Part shown: piece by piece, positions 7,939 to 16,295 of the stretch
Position numbering within the stretch: position 1 is the stretch's first letter
How the letters are laid out: each line of letters begins with the position of its first letter
Origin: Rhodobacteraceae bacterium WFHF2C18
GTDB taxonomy: Bacteria; Pseudomonadota; Alphaproteobacteria; Rhodobacterales; Rhodobacteraceae
Direction of reading: 5' to 3'
DNA: 64,000 nucleotides
Assembly: GCA_002166865.1 (NCBI GenBank)
Contig: NHTQ01000001.1
Coordinates: forward strand, 186,001 to 250,000
The notes under the pieces: generated by a model
The model's database searches: none
What the model was told of the DNA's origin: nothing
Seen by the model: the letters and a program-made list of their open reading frames with translations, nothing else
Program-made: the position numbers and the translations under genes

Positions 7939-9246
7939 TCACCGTTCCCCGAAAACCCGGGCAAAGATCGTGTCCACGTGCTTGGTGTGGTAGTCCAGAT
8001 CGAACTTCTCTTCTATCTCGGTTTCGCTCAGCGCATCGCGCACCTCGGGGTCGGCGAGCAGTTCCGTCTTGAAATCCTTGCCCTCTTCCCAGACCTTCAT
8101 GGCGTTGCGTTGCACGAGGCGGTAGGCGTCCTCGCGGCTGACGCCTGCCTGGGTCAGCGCAAGCAGGACCCGTTGGCTCATCACCAGGCCGCGGAACTGG
8201 TGCAGGTTCTTCAGCATGGTTTCGGGATAGATCACGAGCTTGTCCACCACCTGCGTCAGCCGCGCCAGGGCGAAATCCAGCGTCACGGTAGCGTCGGGCC
8301 CGATGTTGCGCTCCACCGAGCTGTGCGAGATGTCCCGCTCGTGCCAGAGCGCGACGTTCTCCAGCGCCGGGGTCACGGCCGCGCGCACCAGTCGCGCCAG
8401 GCCGGTCAGGTTCTCGGTCAGCACCGGGTTGCGCTTGTGCGGCATGGCCGAGGACCCCTTCTGCCCCTTGGAGAAGAATTCCTCGCCCTCCAGCACCTCG
8501 GTGCGCTGCATGTGGCGCACCTCGATGGCAAGGTTCTCGATCGAGCTGGCCACGACGCCGAGCGCGGCGAAGAAGGCGGCGTGCCGGTCGCGGGGGATGA
8601 CCTGGGTGCTGATCGGCTCGGGCACCAGGCCCATCTGCTTGCAGACGTGTTCCTCGACCCGCGGGTCGATGTTGGCGAAGGTGCCCACGGCGCCCGAGAT
8701 CGCGCCGGTGGCGATTTCGGCCCGGGCCTGTTCGAGCCGCCGCTTGTTGCGGTCCATCTCGGCATAGAAGCGGGCGAAGGTGAGGCCCATGGTGGTCGGC
8801 TCGGCATGGATGCCGTGGCTGCGGCCGATGCGCAGGGTGTGCTTGTGTTCGAAGGCCCGGCGCTTGAGCGCGGCCAGCAGCGCGTCGATCTCCGCCAGAA
8901 GGAGGTCGGCGGCGCGGGTGAGCTGCACGTTGAAACAGGTATCCAGCACGTCCGAGGAGGTCATTCCCTGGTGGACGAAGCGGGCCTCTTCCGATCCGAT
9001 GTGCTCGGCCAGGTGGGTCAGGAAGGCGATGACATCGTGCTTGGTCACGGCCTCGATCTCGTCGATCCGGGCCACGTCGAATTCCACGTCCTTTGCCTTC
9101 CATACCGCCTCGGCGTTCTCGCGGGGGATCACGCCCAGATCGGCCTGAGCATCGCAGGCGTGGGCCTCGATCTCGTACCAGATGCGGAATTTGGTCTCGG
9201 GGGACCAGATGGCGACCATCTCGGGCCGGGAATAGCGCGGAATCAT
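7939..9246 (-). CDS. purB: Adenylosuccinate lyase
   Basis: 435 residues, the normal size for the short bacterial PurB. It catalyses two fumarate-releasing steps in purine synthesis (SAICAR to AICAR, adenylosuccinate to AMP). The fumarase/aspartase superfamily signature 'SSAMPHKRNP' and the segment 'HERDISHSSVERN' with the catalytic His are intact, as is 'GMTSSDVLDT' near residue 95. The start 'MIPRYSRPEM' is the family-typical N-terminus; ATG 9246 is preceded by GGAGCG. It is monocistronic or cotranscribed with the small secreted peptide downstream. Confidence 0.95.
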   Translation of the reverse strand: MIPRYSRPEMVAIWSPETKFRIWYEIEAHACDAQADLGVIPRENAEAVWKAKDVEFDVARIDEIEAVTKHDVIAFLTHLAEHIGSEEARFVHQGMTSSDVLDTCFNVQLTRAADLLLAEIDALLAALKRRAFEHKHTLRIGRSHGIHAEPTTMGLTFARFYAEMDRNKRRLEQARAEIATGAISGAVGTFANIDPRVEEHVCKQMGLVPEPISTQVIPRDRHAAFFAALGVVASSIENLAIEVRHMQRTEVLEGEEFFSKGQKGSSAMPHKRNPVLTENLTGLARLVRAAVTPALENVALWHERDISHSSVERNIGPDATVTLDFALARLTQVVDKLVIYPETMLKNLHQFRGLVMSQRVLLALTQAGVSREDAYRLVQRNAMKVWEEGKDFKTELLADPEVRDALSETEIEEKFDLDYHTKHVDTIFARVFGER

Positions 9247-9333
9247 GTGGCGCTCCTTCGTCTGTCCTGTAACGGTTGACGGGGGTTTAGACGCAGCCGG
9301 AGGGGCCGGCAAGCCACCAGCCGGAGGAGAGTG

Positions 9334-9762
9334 ATGCAGGGGCCGAAAGGCGTGGCCGATTTCCTGGGCCGCTGGCGCATAGACCGCCGGATCGAGGACC
9401 GGGCGGGCGGCACGACGGGCCGCTTCGAGGGGCAAGGGGTTTTCCTCGCCCGCGGGGCCAAGGCGGTCTACGTCGAACGCGGCTTGCTCTATTACGGCAC
9501 GCAGCCGCCGATGCAGGCCGAACGCAGCTACCTCTGGCGGGACGGACCGACGGGCATCGAGGTGTTCTTTCACGATGGCCGGCCCTTCCACCGCATCGGG
9601 CTTGCCGGCGAGACGGCGGAGGCACGTCACTGGTGCGACCCCGACAGCTACGTCGTGCACTACGATTTCGGCGATTGGCCTCTCTGGTCCGCCCGCTGGG
9701 ACGTGACGGGACCGCGGAAGGACTACGTCATGCGCAGCCTCTACCGCCGCGCGGATGTCTGA
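9334..9762 (+). CDS. DUF6314 family protein
   Basis: 142 residues, starting at ATG 9334 (a GTG directly before it is in frame; GGAGGA lies 5 nt upstream of the GTG). The body, 'FLGRWRIDRRIEDRAGG..GRFEGQGVF', and the ending, 'HYDFGDWPLWSARWDVTGPRKDYVMRSLYRR', match the DUF6314 pattern: a small antiparallel beta-barrel of unknown function, rich in Trp, Arg and Tyr. It is divergent from purB and overlaps the 3' end of the convergent phosphoesterase-like gene by 22 bp. No catalytic motif is visible. Confidence 0.75.
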   Translation: MQGPKGVADFLGRWRIDRRIEDRAGGTTGRFEGQGVFLARGAKAVYVERGLLYYGTQPPMQAERSYLWRDGPTGIEVFFHDGRPFHRIGLAGETAEARHWCDPDSYVVHYDFGDWPLWSARWDVTGPRKDYVMRSLYRRADV

Positions 9763-10721
9763 CCCTGTTGCGCCGGGATGAGCGGTGCAGCCGGATTGGG
9801 AATGGGCTGCACGGCGAAAGGGTAGGCATCCGCGGGACGCACCCGCACCGTCACCGCGTGCATGTTGCGCGCGCCGAAGACCTCAAGCGCCATGATGCCC
9901 GGGGCTTTCTGCGCGAAGGGGCGGAACATGCGGAAAACGTGGCTGTCGCCATAGGTCAGCAGCACGGGTCTGCCGAAGGCGTTGGCCTCGGCGATCAGCG
10001 CCTCGCCGAAACGCTTGAAGCCCGAGTGGCGCAGGAAAGCCTCGGGATCCCAGGGCGGGCCGAAGGCGAATTCGAACATGTCGGCATGGATCGCGAGCAC
10101 CATCGCCCGGGCCTCGGCCTTGCGCGCGGCGGCGAAGGTCGCGGACAGCCAGGTGCGGTTCGCGGCATCGCGGGCGAAGAATTCCTCCACCGCCGACGGC
10201 GTGCGCGGTTCGAAGTTGTTGTTGGATCCGACCACGTGAGCGGTTGCGATCATCACCCCGTTCTTCATCAGCCGGACGTTTTCGGGGTATCCTTCGGGGG
10301 CCTGGCTTTCCAGCGCGATCCTCTTCCGCCCGAACGAACGACCCGGCGCGGCGAAATAGGTGTCCCGGATATGTGCAAGCCGCTCGCGGGGGGCGAAGCC
10401 GCCGGCGCTCGGACGGTGGCAATCGGTCCATTCATTGTCGCCGGGGGTGTAGAGCGTGGGGGCGGCGAAACTGTCCAGATACGCGAGCTGCTCTGCCAGG
10501 ATCTCGTCGGTGCAGGGGATGCTGCCGGACTTGGTGTCGCCGACGTGAATCACGATGTCGGGCGACTGCCCGTTTACCGTCTCGATCAGGGCCTCGAAAG
10601 GCGGATAGACTGCCTCCGGCGGACCATAGGGCATGTCGCCTAGAACCACGAGTGTGAAGGGCTGCGCGCCGGCCCATCCGGCAGTACAGGTCAAGACGGC
10701 GGCGAGAAGGGTTTTCAACAT
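9741..10721 (-). CDS. Secreted calcineurin-like metallophosphoesterase
   Basis: 326 residues with a signal peptide (MLKTLLAAVLTCTAGWAGAQ). The mature part starts 'FTLVVLGDMPYG' and continues 'IVIHVGDTKSG', 'TLYTPGDNEWTDCHR', with later 'LAIHADMF' and 'LTYGDSHVFR'. These GD, GD..., GDN and GDSH motifs follow the block order of calcineurin-like phosphoesterases, although the second and third are relaxed, so two-metal phosphoesterase activity in the periplasm is an inference. It is convergent with the DUF6314 gene, overlapping by 22 bp. The substrate is unknown. Confidence 0.7.
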   Translation of the reverse strand: MLKTLLAAVLTCTAGWAGAQPFTLVVLGDMPYGPPEAVYPPFEALIETVNGQSPDIVIHVGDTKSGSIPCTDEILAEQLAYLDSFAAPTLYTPGDNEWTDCHRPSAGGFAPRERLAHIRDTYFAAPGRSFGRKRIALESQAPEGYPENVRLMKNGVMIATAHVVGSNNNFEPRTPSAVEEFFARDAANRTWLSATFAAARKAEARAMVLAIHADMFEFAFGPPWDPEAFLRHSGFKRFGEALIAEANAFGRPVLLTYGDSHVFRMFRPFAQKAPGIMALEVFGARNMHAVTVRVRPADAYPFAVQPIPNPAAPLIPAQQGQTSARR

Positions 10722-10850
10722 GGGCCTGTCCTTTTTGATAGCTGGTTCGCGCAGTCTAGGCGCCCCGCGCGACGATTTCATGTCCGGCCCGGGGGAATGC
10801 CGGCACGTTTTGGGGATGCGGCATGGTGCCGGGCGGGCTAGTCTGGCGGC

Positions 10851-11615
10851 ATGACGGGAATATTCCAGACCGCGCTGCCCTACGACGTTGCCGCGCAGCG
10901 CCCGTTGCCGGGGATCGCGCCCCTGGCCGAGGAGACCTGGCTGCTGGCTGACGAGGCTTTCGCCGCGCAGATGGCCGAGAGGACGCGGCTGCTCGCGCAT
11001 CGACGTGCGGAGGTGGTCGCCATGCGGCCCGAGGGCCGGGCGGCGGCCGATGAACTGCTGCAATTCGTGCTGGACTGGCTGGCCGCCCACGGGGCCGGCT
11101 ACCGGGTCTCCGAAGGCTCGGTGATCCGGCCCGACGGGGTGAGCGTTCCTGTCAACCGCGACGATCCCCTGGGAACCCTGGGCCATCTGGTGCAGGAGGA
11201 CCTGTGCCTGATGCAAAAACTGGGCGACGAGCACGTCCTGACCGCCGCCGTCCTGTGCTTTCCGGCAAGCTGGCGGCTGGCGGACAAGATCGGGCGGCCC
11301 CTGACGGCGATCCACACGCCGGTGGCCGCGTATGACGCGGATATCGCGCGCCGGGTCCAGCGGCTGTTCGACGGGGTCCGGGTTGGCAGGCCGCTCTGGC
11401 GCTTCAACGTCCTGGGGTATGCCCTGCCGGACCTGCACCAGCCGGGGCGGCTGGGGCCGACCGGGCCGGCGGGCGGGGCGTTTCCCTACCTCCGGTCCGA
11501 GCGGCAGTGCGTTCTGCGCTTGCCGCGGACGGGCGCCTGCGTGTTCTCTATCCATACCTTCGTGCTGCGGCAGGCTCAGCCGGCGGCCGGAACCGCGTCG
11601 CGCAGCATGGTATAG
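10851..11615 (+). CDS. DUF3445 haem-dependent oxidative N-demethylase family protein
   Basis: 254 residues matching the DUF3445 family: 'LGHLVQEDLCLMQ', 'AAVLCFPASWRLADKIGRPLTAIHTPVAAYD' and 'PLWRFNVLGYALPDL'. The namesake family member is a haem enzyme (HODM) that demethylates dimethylamine and related amines, using a PAS-like haem pocket. The C-terminal segment 'LRSERQCVLRLPRTGACVFSIHTFV' fits the family core. The final 40 bp overlap the 3' end of the convergent hypothetical gene. No second electron-transfer subunit is adjacent, so its partner would be elsewhere. The demethylase activity is inferred from family membership only. Confidence 0.8.
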   Translation: MTGIFQTALPYDVAAQRPLPGIAPLAEETWLLADEAFAAQMAERTRLLAHRRAEVVAMRPEGRAAADELLQFVLDWLAAHGAGYRVSEGSVIRPDGVSVPVNRDDPLGTLGHLVQEDLCLMQKLGDEHVLTAAVLCFPASWRLADKIGRPLTAIHTPVAAYDADIARRVQRLFDGVRVGRPLWRFNVLGYALPDLHQPGRLGPTGPAGGAFPYLRSERQCVLRLPRTGACVFSIHTFVLRQAQPAAGTASRSMV

Positions 11616-12262
11616 GTCAGCAGGGCCGCGCCCAGGGGCGGGACATGGAGCATCATGGTCAAGCCGAAGGTATAGATCGTCAGCCTCTGGGGCAGGGTGA
11701 TCTCGCGCTTGCTTTGCGAGGCCGGCCGGGCCCCGTGGAAGGCTGGCTGTCCCGGCCGCGCCGACCAGGGCGAGGGCCGCGGCGTGCCGCGCAGGGACGT
11801 CTGGCCCGGCGGGGCCAGCGGCGGGCGTATGGCGCGGGGTGTCGTTGTCTCCTCTTGCGGCAGGTGGAGAAGCTCGAAGACCATGTCCAGAAGGTCGGCT
11901 CCCACGGGTTGCTGCGCGGCACTGAAGAAATGGCTGTCAGCCGGCAGGTAGTCCTGAAGGCGGGCCACGACGGCCCGGGCCATCCGGTCGGGGTTGTCGG
12001 GTCCGCCCGGCATGCCCGGAACGGCGCCCGCGGCGATGACCAGGTACCAGGGCTGTCCGCTCTGCACGGGTGGCAGCCAGCCCAGGGCGACCCGCAGGGC
12101 GCCGCGATCAATCAGCGCGATATCGTCGCAATCCCAGGTCAAGCGCCGCATCGCATCCCGCTCGGTCGCCAGGGCGATGTCGAACTCCTCCACGATATCG
12201 GGAAAATCCAGCCGGGGCCGGGTGCGGTATTCCAGCGCCGCGATCATGCCGTGCGTCCGCAT
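11576..12262 (-). CDS. Hypothetical protein with one C-terminal membrane helix
   Basis: 228 residues from ATG 12262, which has GAAGGA 5 nt upstream. The N-terminal half is soluble and acidic ('RPRLDFPDIVEEFDIALATERDAMRRLTWDCDDIALIDRG'), the middle is Pro-rich linker (about 135-180), and the end is one hydrophobic helix ('LTIYTFGLTMMLHVPPLGAALLTYTML'), giving a tail-anchored architecture. The family is not recognised; it looks like a lineage-restricted Rhodobacteraceae protein. It overlaps the convergent DUF3445 gene by 40 bp at the 3' end. Confidence 0.65.
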   Translation of the reverse strand: MRTHGMIAALEYRTRPRLDFPDIVEEFDIALATERDAMRRLTWDCDDIALIDRGALRVALGWLPPVQSGQPWYLVIAAGAVPGMPGGPDNPDRMARAVVARLQDYLPADSHFFSAAQQPVGADLLDMVFELLHLPQEETTTPRAIRPPLAPPGQTSLRGTPRPSPWSARPGQPAFHGARPASQSKREITLPQRLTIYTFGLTMMLHVPPLGAALLTYTMLRDAVPAAG

Positions 12263-12376
12263 GTTCCTTCTCTTCCTGCCTCTTTCCGCCGTTATTTGCG
12301 CGTTGGAAACAGACAACGCGAAAATTGCGCTTTGAATTTGGAACGAATAGGGCGCTTTCTGGGACAGGGCGGGCTG

Positions 12377-13207
12377 TCAGCCGCCGTCGATCCGGGCGGC
12401 CATGATCGCGATGGCCTTCTGATAGACCGTGGCGGCGTTCCATTCCTTGATCGCCCGGAAATTCGGCTGGCCGGGCTGATATCCGCGGCCGGGGCGCCAC
12501 CCCTTGGCCCGCAGGTAATTGGCGGTCGAGGCCAGGGCATCGGCCAGGCCGTAGAAATCCACCCGGCCGTCGCCGTTGGCATCCACCCCGTATTTGAGCG
12601 CGTTGCCCGGCAGAAACTGCGTATGGCCGAGTTCGCCGTGGCGCGCGCCGCGGGTGTTGCCGGTGATGGTGCCGCGGTCCACCAGTTTCAGCGCGCCGAT
12701 GGCATGGGGCGTGAAAAAGTCCGCGCGCCGGCAATCGTAGGCCAGCGTCGTGATGGCCGACACGACCCGCGTGTCGCCCATGAACCGGCCGAAACCCGTT
12801 TCCATGCCGTGAATGGCGATCAGGACGCCCGCCGGCACGCCGTAGCGCCGTTCCAGCGCGTCGTAGAAGCTGGCCTGCCGCGCGCGCCGCTGTCGGCCCT
12901 GGCGCACGATTGTGGCAGAGCCGCGGACCTGCATGAACTTGTCCAGCGAGTAGTTGAAACTTTTCTGGTTGCGGTCGGCCGCGATGGTCCGGCGGCTGTA
13001 GCTGGCATTGGCAAGCGCTTGCAGGCCACGTTTGCCAACGCCCGCGGCGGCGGCCGTCTTGGCGAAGGCGGCCTTCCATGCGCCGAAGCCGGCCGAGGTG
13101 TTCCCGCAGGGCGCCGCGCCGGCGCTGCCGGGCAGGGCCAGCGACAGGGTAAGGATGATGCCCGTCAGCACGGCAGCGGGGCGGGACGTGAAGCGAAGAC
13201 GCGGCAT
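12377..13207 (-). CDS. Lytic murein transglycosylase, MltB-type (SLT_2)
   Basis: 276 residues, with a signal peptide up to about residue 31 ('...LPGSAGAA'). The catalytic domain has 'AIHGMETGFGRFMGDTRVVSAITTLAYDCRR', with Glu136 in the position of the MltB catalytic Glu, followed by 'HGELGHTQFLPGNALKYGVDANGDGRVDFYGLADALASTANYL', the family's substrate-groove block. The enzyme cleaves the MurNAc-GlcNAc bond of peptidoglycan without water, leaving 1,6-anhydroMurNAc ends, in the periplasm. There is no lipobox, so it is probably soluble. It stands alone between two unrelated genes. Confidence 0.9.
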   Translation of the reverse strand: MPRLRFTSRPAAVLTGIILTLSLALPGSAGAAPCGNTSAGFGAWKAAFAKTAAAAGVGKRGLQALANASYSRRTIAADRNQKSFNYSLDKFMQVRGSATIVRQGRQRRARQASFYDALERRYGVPAGVLIAIHGMETGFGRFMGDTRVVSAITTLAYDCRRADFFTPHAIGALKLVDRGTITGNTRGARHGELGHTQFLPGNALKYGVDANGDGRVDFYGLADALASTANYLRAKGWRPGRGYQPGQPNFRAIKEWNAATVYQKAIAIMAARIDGG

Positions 13208-13276
13208 GGCTGTTCCTTGCGTGACCCTGCCGCAAGCTTAGCCGACCCGCCCGCCCGGTCAAAAAGATTTCTGGCG

Positions 13277-14146
13277 CTATCCGACGAGACCCAGAAGAAC
13301 CGAGGTCGCCGTGTCAGTGGCGCCGGTCGCGCCCAGAGCGACGAACAGGCCGGTCAGCGCGGCGGCCTGCGAGTTCAGGCGCAGGTCCTCGCCCTTGAAG
13401 AAGTTGATGATGATCAGCGCCACGCCGACCGGTAGGGCCAGGATCGCCACCGCAATCGAGAAAAACCAAGCCGAAAGGCGCAGGCGGTCGCGCTGCTTGG
13501 CCTCGGCGGCGGCCGTTTCCTTGCGCTGGAATTCGCGTTCTTCCTGTTCGTCTCGGAAAATCGAGCGCAGATCCGCATGCAGCTTTTCCTCGACGTCGAG
13601 GACATCTTCCCGCGTCAGACGCGAATGCAGCAGCGTGTTGGTTTCCTCAACGGTCGGCAGCGTGCCGCGCCGCGGCCCGGGGCGCGACGCCTCGGGCGGC
13701 CGTCTGCGCGGTGCGGAGTAGACGGGCACCGAAATGCTACGCGTGGCGGCCATGAAATCGACGCTTGGCAACAGGGCCTCGGAACTCACCCAGCGGACGT
13801 AGTCGGCCGCGACAACCGATTGCAGCGCCTTGAGGATATGGGCAAGCGCGTTGTCACGGTCGGACCGCTCGATGGCGCCATCGTTGGCCGCGATATGCAC
13901 CGCCAGGTAAAGCGGGGCCGTCTGGGACAGGCGCGGCACCGGGAAGTCCGTCTCGATGTTCAGCCAGACGCTGAACCGCTCCGAATTGATCCGCGCGGTC
14001 GTCTCCGACAGGATCCGCAGGCCCGTGACCTTGTTGTTGAGCGTTTCGAAGGTCGCGACAACCTGATTGCCAGCTTCGGCGATGTCGAGGTCCCGCATGC
14101 CGAGGAACACCAATCCCGCCGATACCCATGTCTTTCCATTGCTCAT
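13277..14146 (-). CDS. Hypothetical two-helix membrane protein with coiled-coil
   Basis: 289 residues from ATG 14146 (an upstream in-frame ATG at 14206 lacks any ribosome-binding site). The first 150 residues are soluble, beta-rich in appearance and unrecognised. Residues about 185-235 are strongly charged and helical ('LTREDVLDVEEKLHADLRSIFRDEQEEREFQRKETAAAEAKQRDR'), consistent with a coiled coil. Two hydrophobic helices follow ('LSAWFFSIAVAILALPVGVALIIINFF' and the C-terminal 'AALTGLFVALGATGATDTATSVLLGLVG'). It resembles no family I can name. The region upstream is comparatively AT-rich. Confidence 0.6.
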   Translation of the reverse strand: MSNGKTWVSAGLVFLGMRDLDIAEAGNQVVATFETLNNKVTGLRILSETTARINSERFSVWLNIETDFPVPRLSQTAPLYLAVHIAANDGAIERSDRDNALAHILKALQSVVAADYVRWVSSEALLPSVDFMAATRSISVPVYSAPRRRPPEASRPGPRRGTLPTVEETNTLLHSRLTREDVLDVEEKLHADLRSIFRDEQEEREFQRKETAAAEAKQRDRLRLSAWFFSIAVAILALPVGVALIIINFFKGEDLRLNSQAAALTGLFVALGATGATDTATSVLLGLVG

Positions 14147-14281
14147 GACGGTTATCCGATTCTCTTTTACCTGCTGCCAAGCAATGGCAGGCAATGCTGA
14201 AATCATTTTGTTTCAATTACGGATACATTGCGGCATCTGACAGGGGGGGGCGCAGGGGGGTGGCGTGGGCAAAGTGTCACG

Positions 14282-14311
14282 AAAAAGGAGCGCCCCGCTC
14301 TGGGGCGCTCC
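14282..14311 (-). terminator. Intrinsic terminator of glnA
   Basis: A perfect stem, GGAGCGCCCC (14287-14296) pairing with GGGGCGCTCC (14302-14311), around a 5-nt loop, followed on the minus strand by a run of five T (14282-14286). It lies about 25 bp past the glnA stop. This is a textbook rho-independent terminator for the glnB-glnA transcript. Confidence 0.9.
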
Positions 14312-14334
14312 CATCGGCGGTCATGCCGCGCGGA

Positions 14335-15741
14335 TCAGCAGCTGTAGTAAAGCTGGAACTCGACCGGGTGCGGCGTGTGCTCGTAGGCCTCGATCTCTTC
14401 CATCTTGAGATCGATGTAGCCGTCGATCTGGTCCTTGGTGAACACGTCTCCCGCGAGCAGGAAGTCGTGATCGGCGGACAGCGCCTCGACCGCCTCGCGC
14501 AGGCTGCCGCAGACCGTGGGGATACCTTCCAGTTCTTCGGCCGGCAGATCGTAGAGGTTCTTGTCCATCGCCTCGCCCGGATCGATCTTGTTGCGGATCC
14601 CGTCGAGCCCGGCCATCAGCAGCGCTGCGAAGCACAGATAAGGATTGGCCGAGGGGTCGGGGAAGCGGGCCTCGACGCGCTTGGCCTTGGGGCTTTCCGT
14701 CCAGGGGATGCGCACGCAGCCCGAGCGGTTACGGGCCGAATAGGCGCGCAGCACCGGCGCCTCGAAGCCGGGGATCAGGCGCTTGTAGGAGTTGGTGGAC
14801 GGGTTGGTGAAGGCATTCAGCGTCTTGGCGTGCTTGAGGATGCCGCCGATGAAATACAGCGCCTCCTGGCTGAGGTCGGCGTACTTGTCACCGGCAAAGA
14901 GCGGCTTGCCATCCTTCCAGATCGACATGTTGACGTGCATGCCGGTGCCGTTGTCGCCGGCGATCGGCTTGGGCATGAATGTGGCCGACTTGCCGTAGGC
15001 CTGCGCCACGTTGTGGATGACGTACTTGTACTTCTGCAGCTGGTCGCCCTGGTCGGTGAGCGAAGAGAAGATGAGCCCCAGTTCGTGCTGGCAGGAGGCG
15101 ACCTCGTGGTGGTGCTTGTCCACCTTCATGCCAAGCCGCTTCATGGTCGAGAGCATCTCGGAGCGGATGTCCTGGCCGTCGTCCACGGGGTTGACGGGGA
15201 AATAGCCGCCCTTGACGCCGGGACGGTGGCCCATGTTGCCCATCTCGTACTCGGTGTCGGAATTCCACGAGGCGTCCATCGCGTCGACCTCGTAGGACAC
15301 CTTGTTGATCGAGTTCGAAAACCGCACGTCGTCGAACAGGAAGAACTCGGCCTCGGGCCCGAAGAAGGCCTGATCCCCGATGCCGGAGGATTTGAGGTAG
15401 GCCTCGGCCTTTTCGGCGGTGCCGCGGGGGTCACGCTCGTAGGGTTCGCCGGTGTCGGGCTCTACGATGGAGCAGTGGATGCACATCGTCTTCTCGGCGT
15501 AGAAGGGATCGATATAGGCGCTGTCGGTATCCAGCTTCATGTTCATGTCCGAGGCTTCGATCGACTTCCAGCCCTGGATCGAGGAGCCGTCGAACATGAA
15601 CCCCTCTTCGAGGAAGTCCTCGTCGACCTCGTCGGCGATGACCGTGACGTGCTGCAGCTTGCCGCGCGGGTCGGTGAAACGCAGATCAACGTATTCGATG
15701 TCCTCTTCCTTGATCTGCTGCAGGATTGCGTTGGTGCTCAT
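14335..15741 (-). CDS. glnA: Type I glutamine synthetase
   Basis: 468 residues, the standard GSI-beta length. It condenses glutamate and ammonia with ATP in the cytoplasm as a dodecamer. It shows '[11 protein letters not shown]', the metal/ATP-binding '[16 protein letters not shown]', '[16 protein letters not shown]', '[18 protein letters not shown]', 'RSGCVRIP' and the adenylylation loop '[12 protein letters not shown]' with the Tyr modified by GlnE. It lies 41 bp downstream of glnB on the same strand and is closed by a strong terminator, so glnBA is an operon. Expression is probably nitrogen-controlled through the region upstream of glnB. Confidence 0.97.
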   Translation of the reverse strand: MSTNAILQQIKEEDIEYVDLRFTDPRGKLQHVTVIADEVDEDFLEEGFMFDGSSIQGWKSIEASDMNMKLDTDSAYIDPFYAEKTMCIHCSIVEPDTGEPYERDPRGTAEKAEAYLKSSGIGDQAFFGPEAEFFLFDDVRFSNSINKVSYEVDAMDASWNSDTEYEMGNMGHRPGVKGGYFPVNPVDDGQDIRSEMLSTMKRLGMKVDKHHHEVASCQHELGLIFSSLTDQGDQLQKYKYVIHNVAQAYGKSATFMPKPIAGDNGTGMHVNMSIWKDGKPLFAGDKYADLSQEALYFIGGILKHAKTLNAFTNPSTNSYKRLIPGFEAPVLRAYSARNRSGCVRIPWTESPKAKRVEARFPDPSANPYLCFAALLMAGLDGIRNKIDPGEAMDKNLYDLPAEELEGIPTVCGSLREAVEALSADHDFLLAGDVFTKDQIDGYIDLKMEEIEAYEHTPHPVEFQLYYSC

Positions 15742-15782
15742 TCGCTTTGTCCCTTTCTTCTGTGGGGTCGATGTGCGTTGTG

Positions 15783-16157
<375 letters not shown>

Positions 16158-16233
16158 TCAGACCACTTCTCAGGAAGGCGCTCAATCGGATAGGCTCGTC
16201 CCGGTGCCGAGGCCGCAGGCGGCGAGGGTTGAC

Positions 16234-16258
16234 TGCACAAAATTTGGGCATACTGCCC
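16234..16258 (-). promoter_or_regulatory. Candidate NtrC-type operator upstream of glnB, overlapping a second dyad
   Basis: TGCAC-N7-GGGCA (16234-16250) matches the NtrC consensus TGCAC-N7-GTGCA except for one base in the right half. The right half is shared with a perfect dyad, GGGCA-TAC-TGCCC (16246-16258). The site lies in the 174-bp region between divergent glnB and nnrDE, about 115 bp upstream of the glnB start. In Rhodobacter, NtrC activates the glnB promoter; assignment here is by motif and position only. Confidence 0.4.
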
Positions 16259-16295
16259 GCAGACCGGGCAAAACGGAATCTTGAGGGAAAAGGGC

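Noticed and set aside
14243..14269. G-rich tract (G8, G6, G3 runs) downstream of glnA as a G-quadruplex
   Set aside because: Only three clear G-runs of three or more with irregular loops; much weaker than the motif at 43114-43128, and no structural context.
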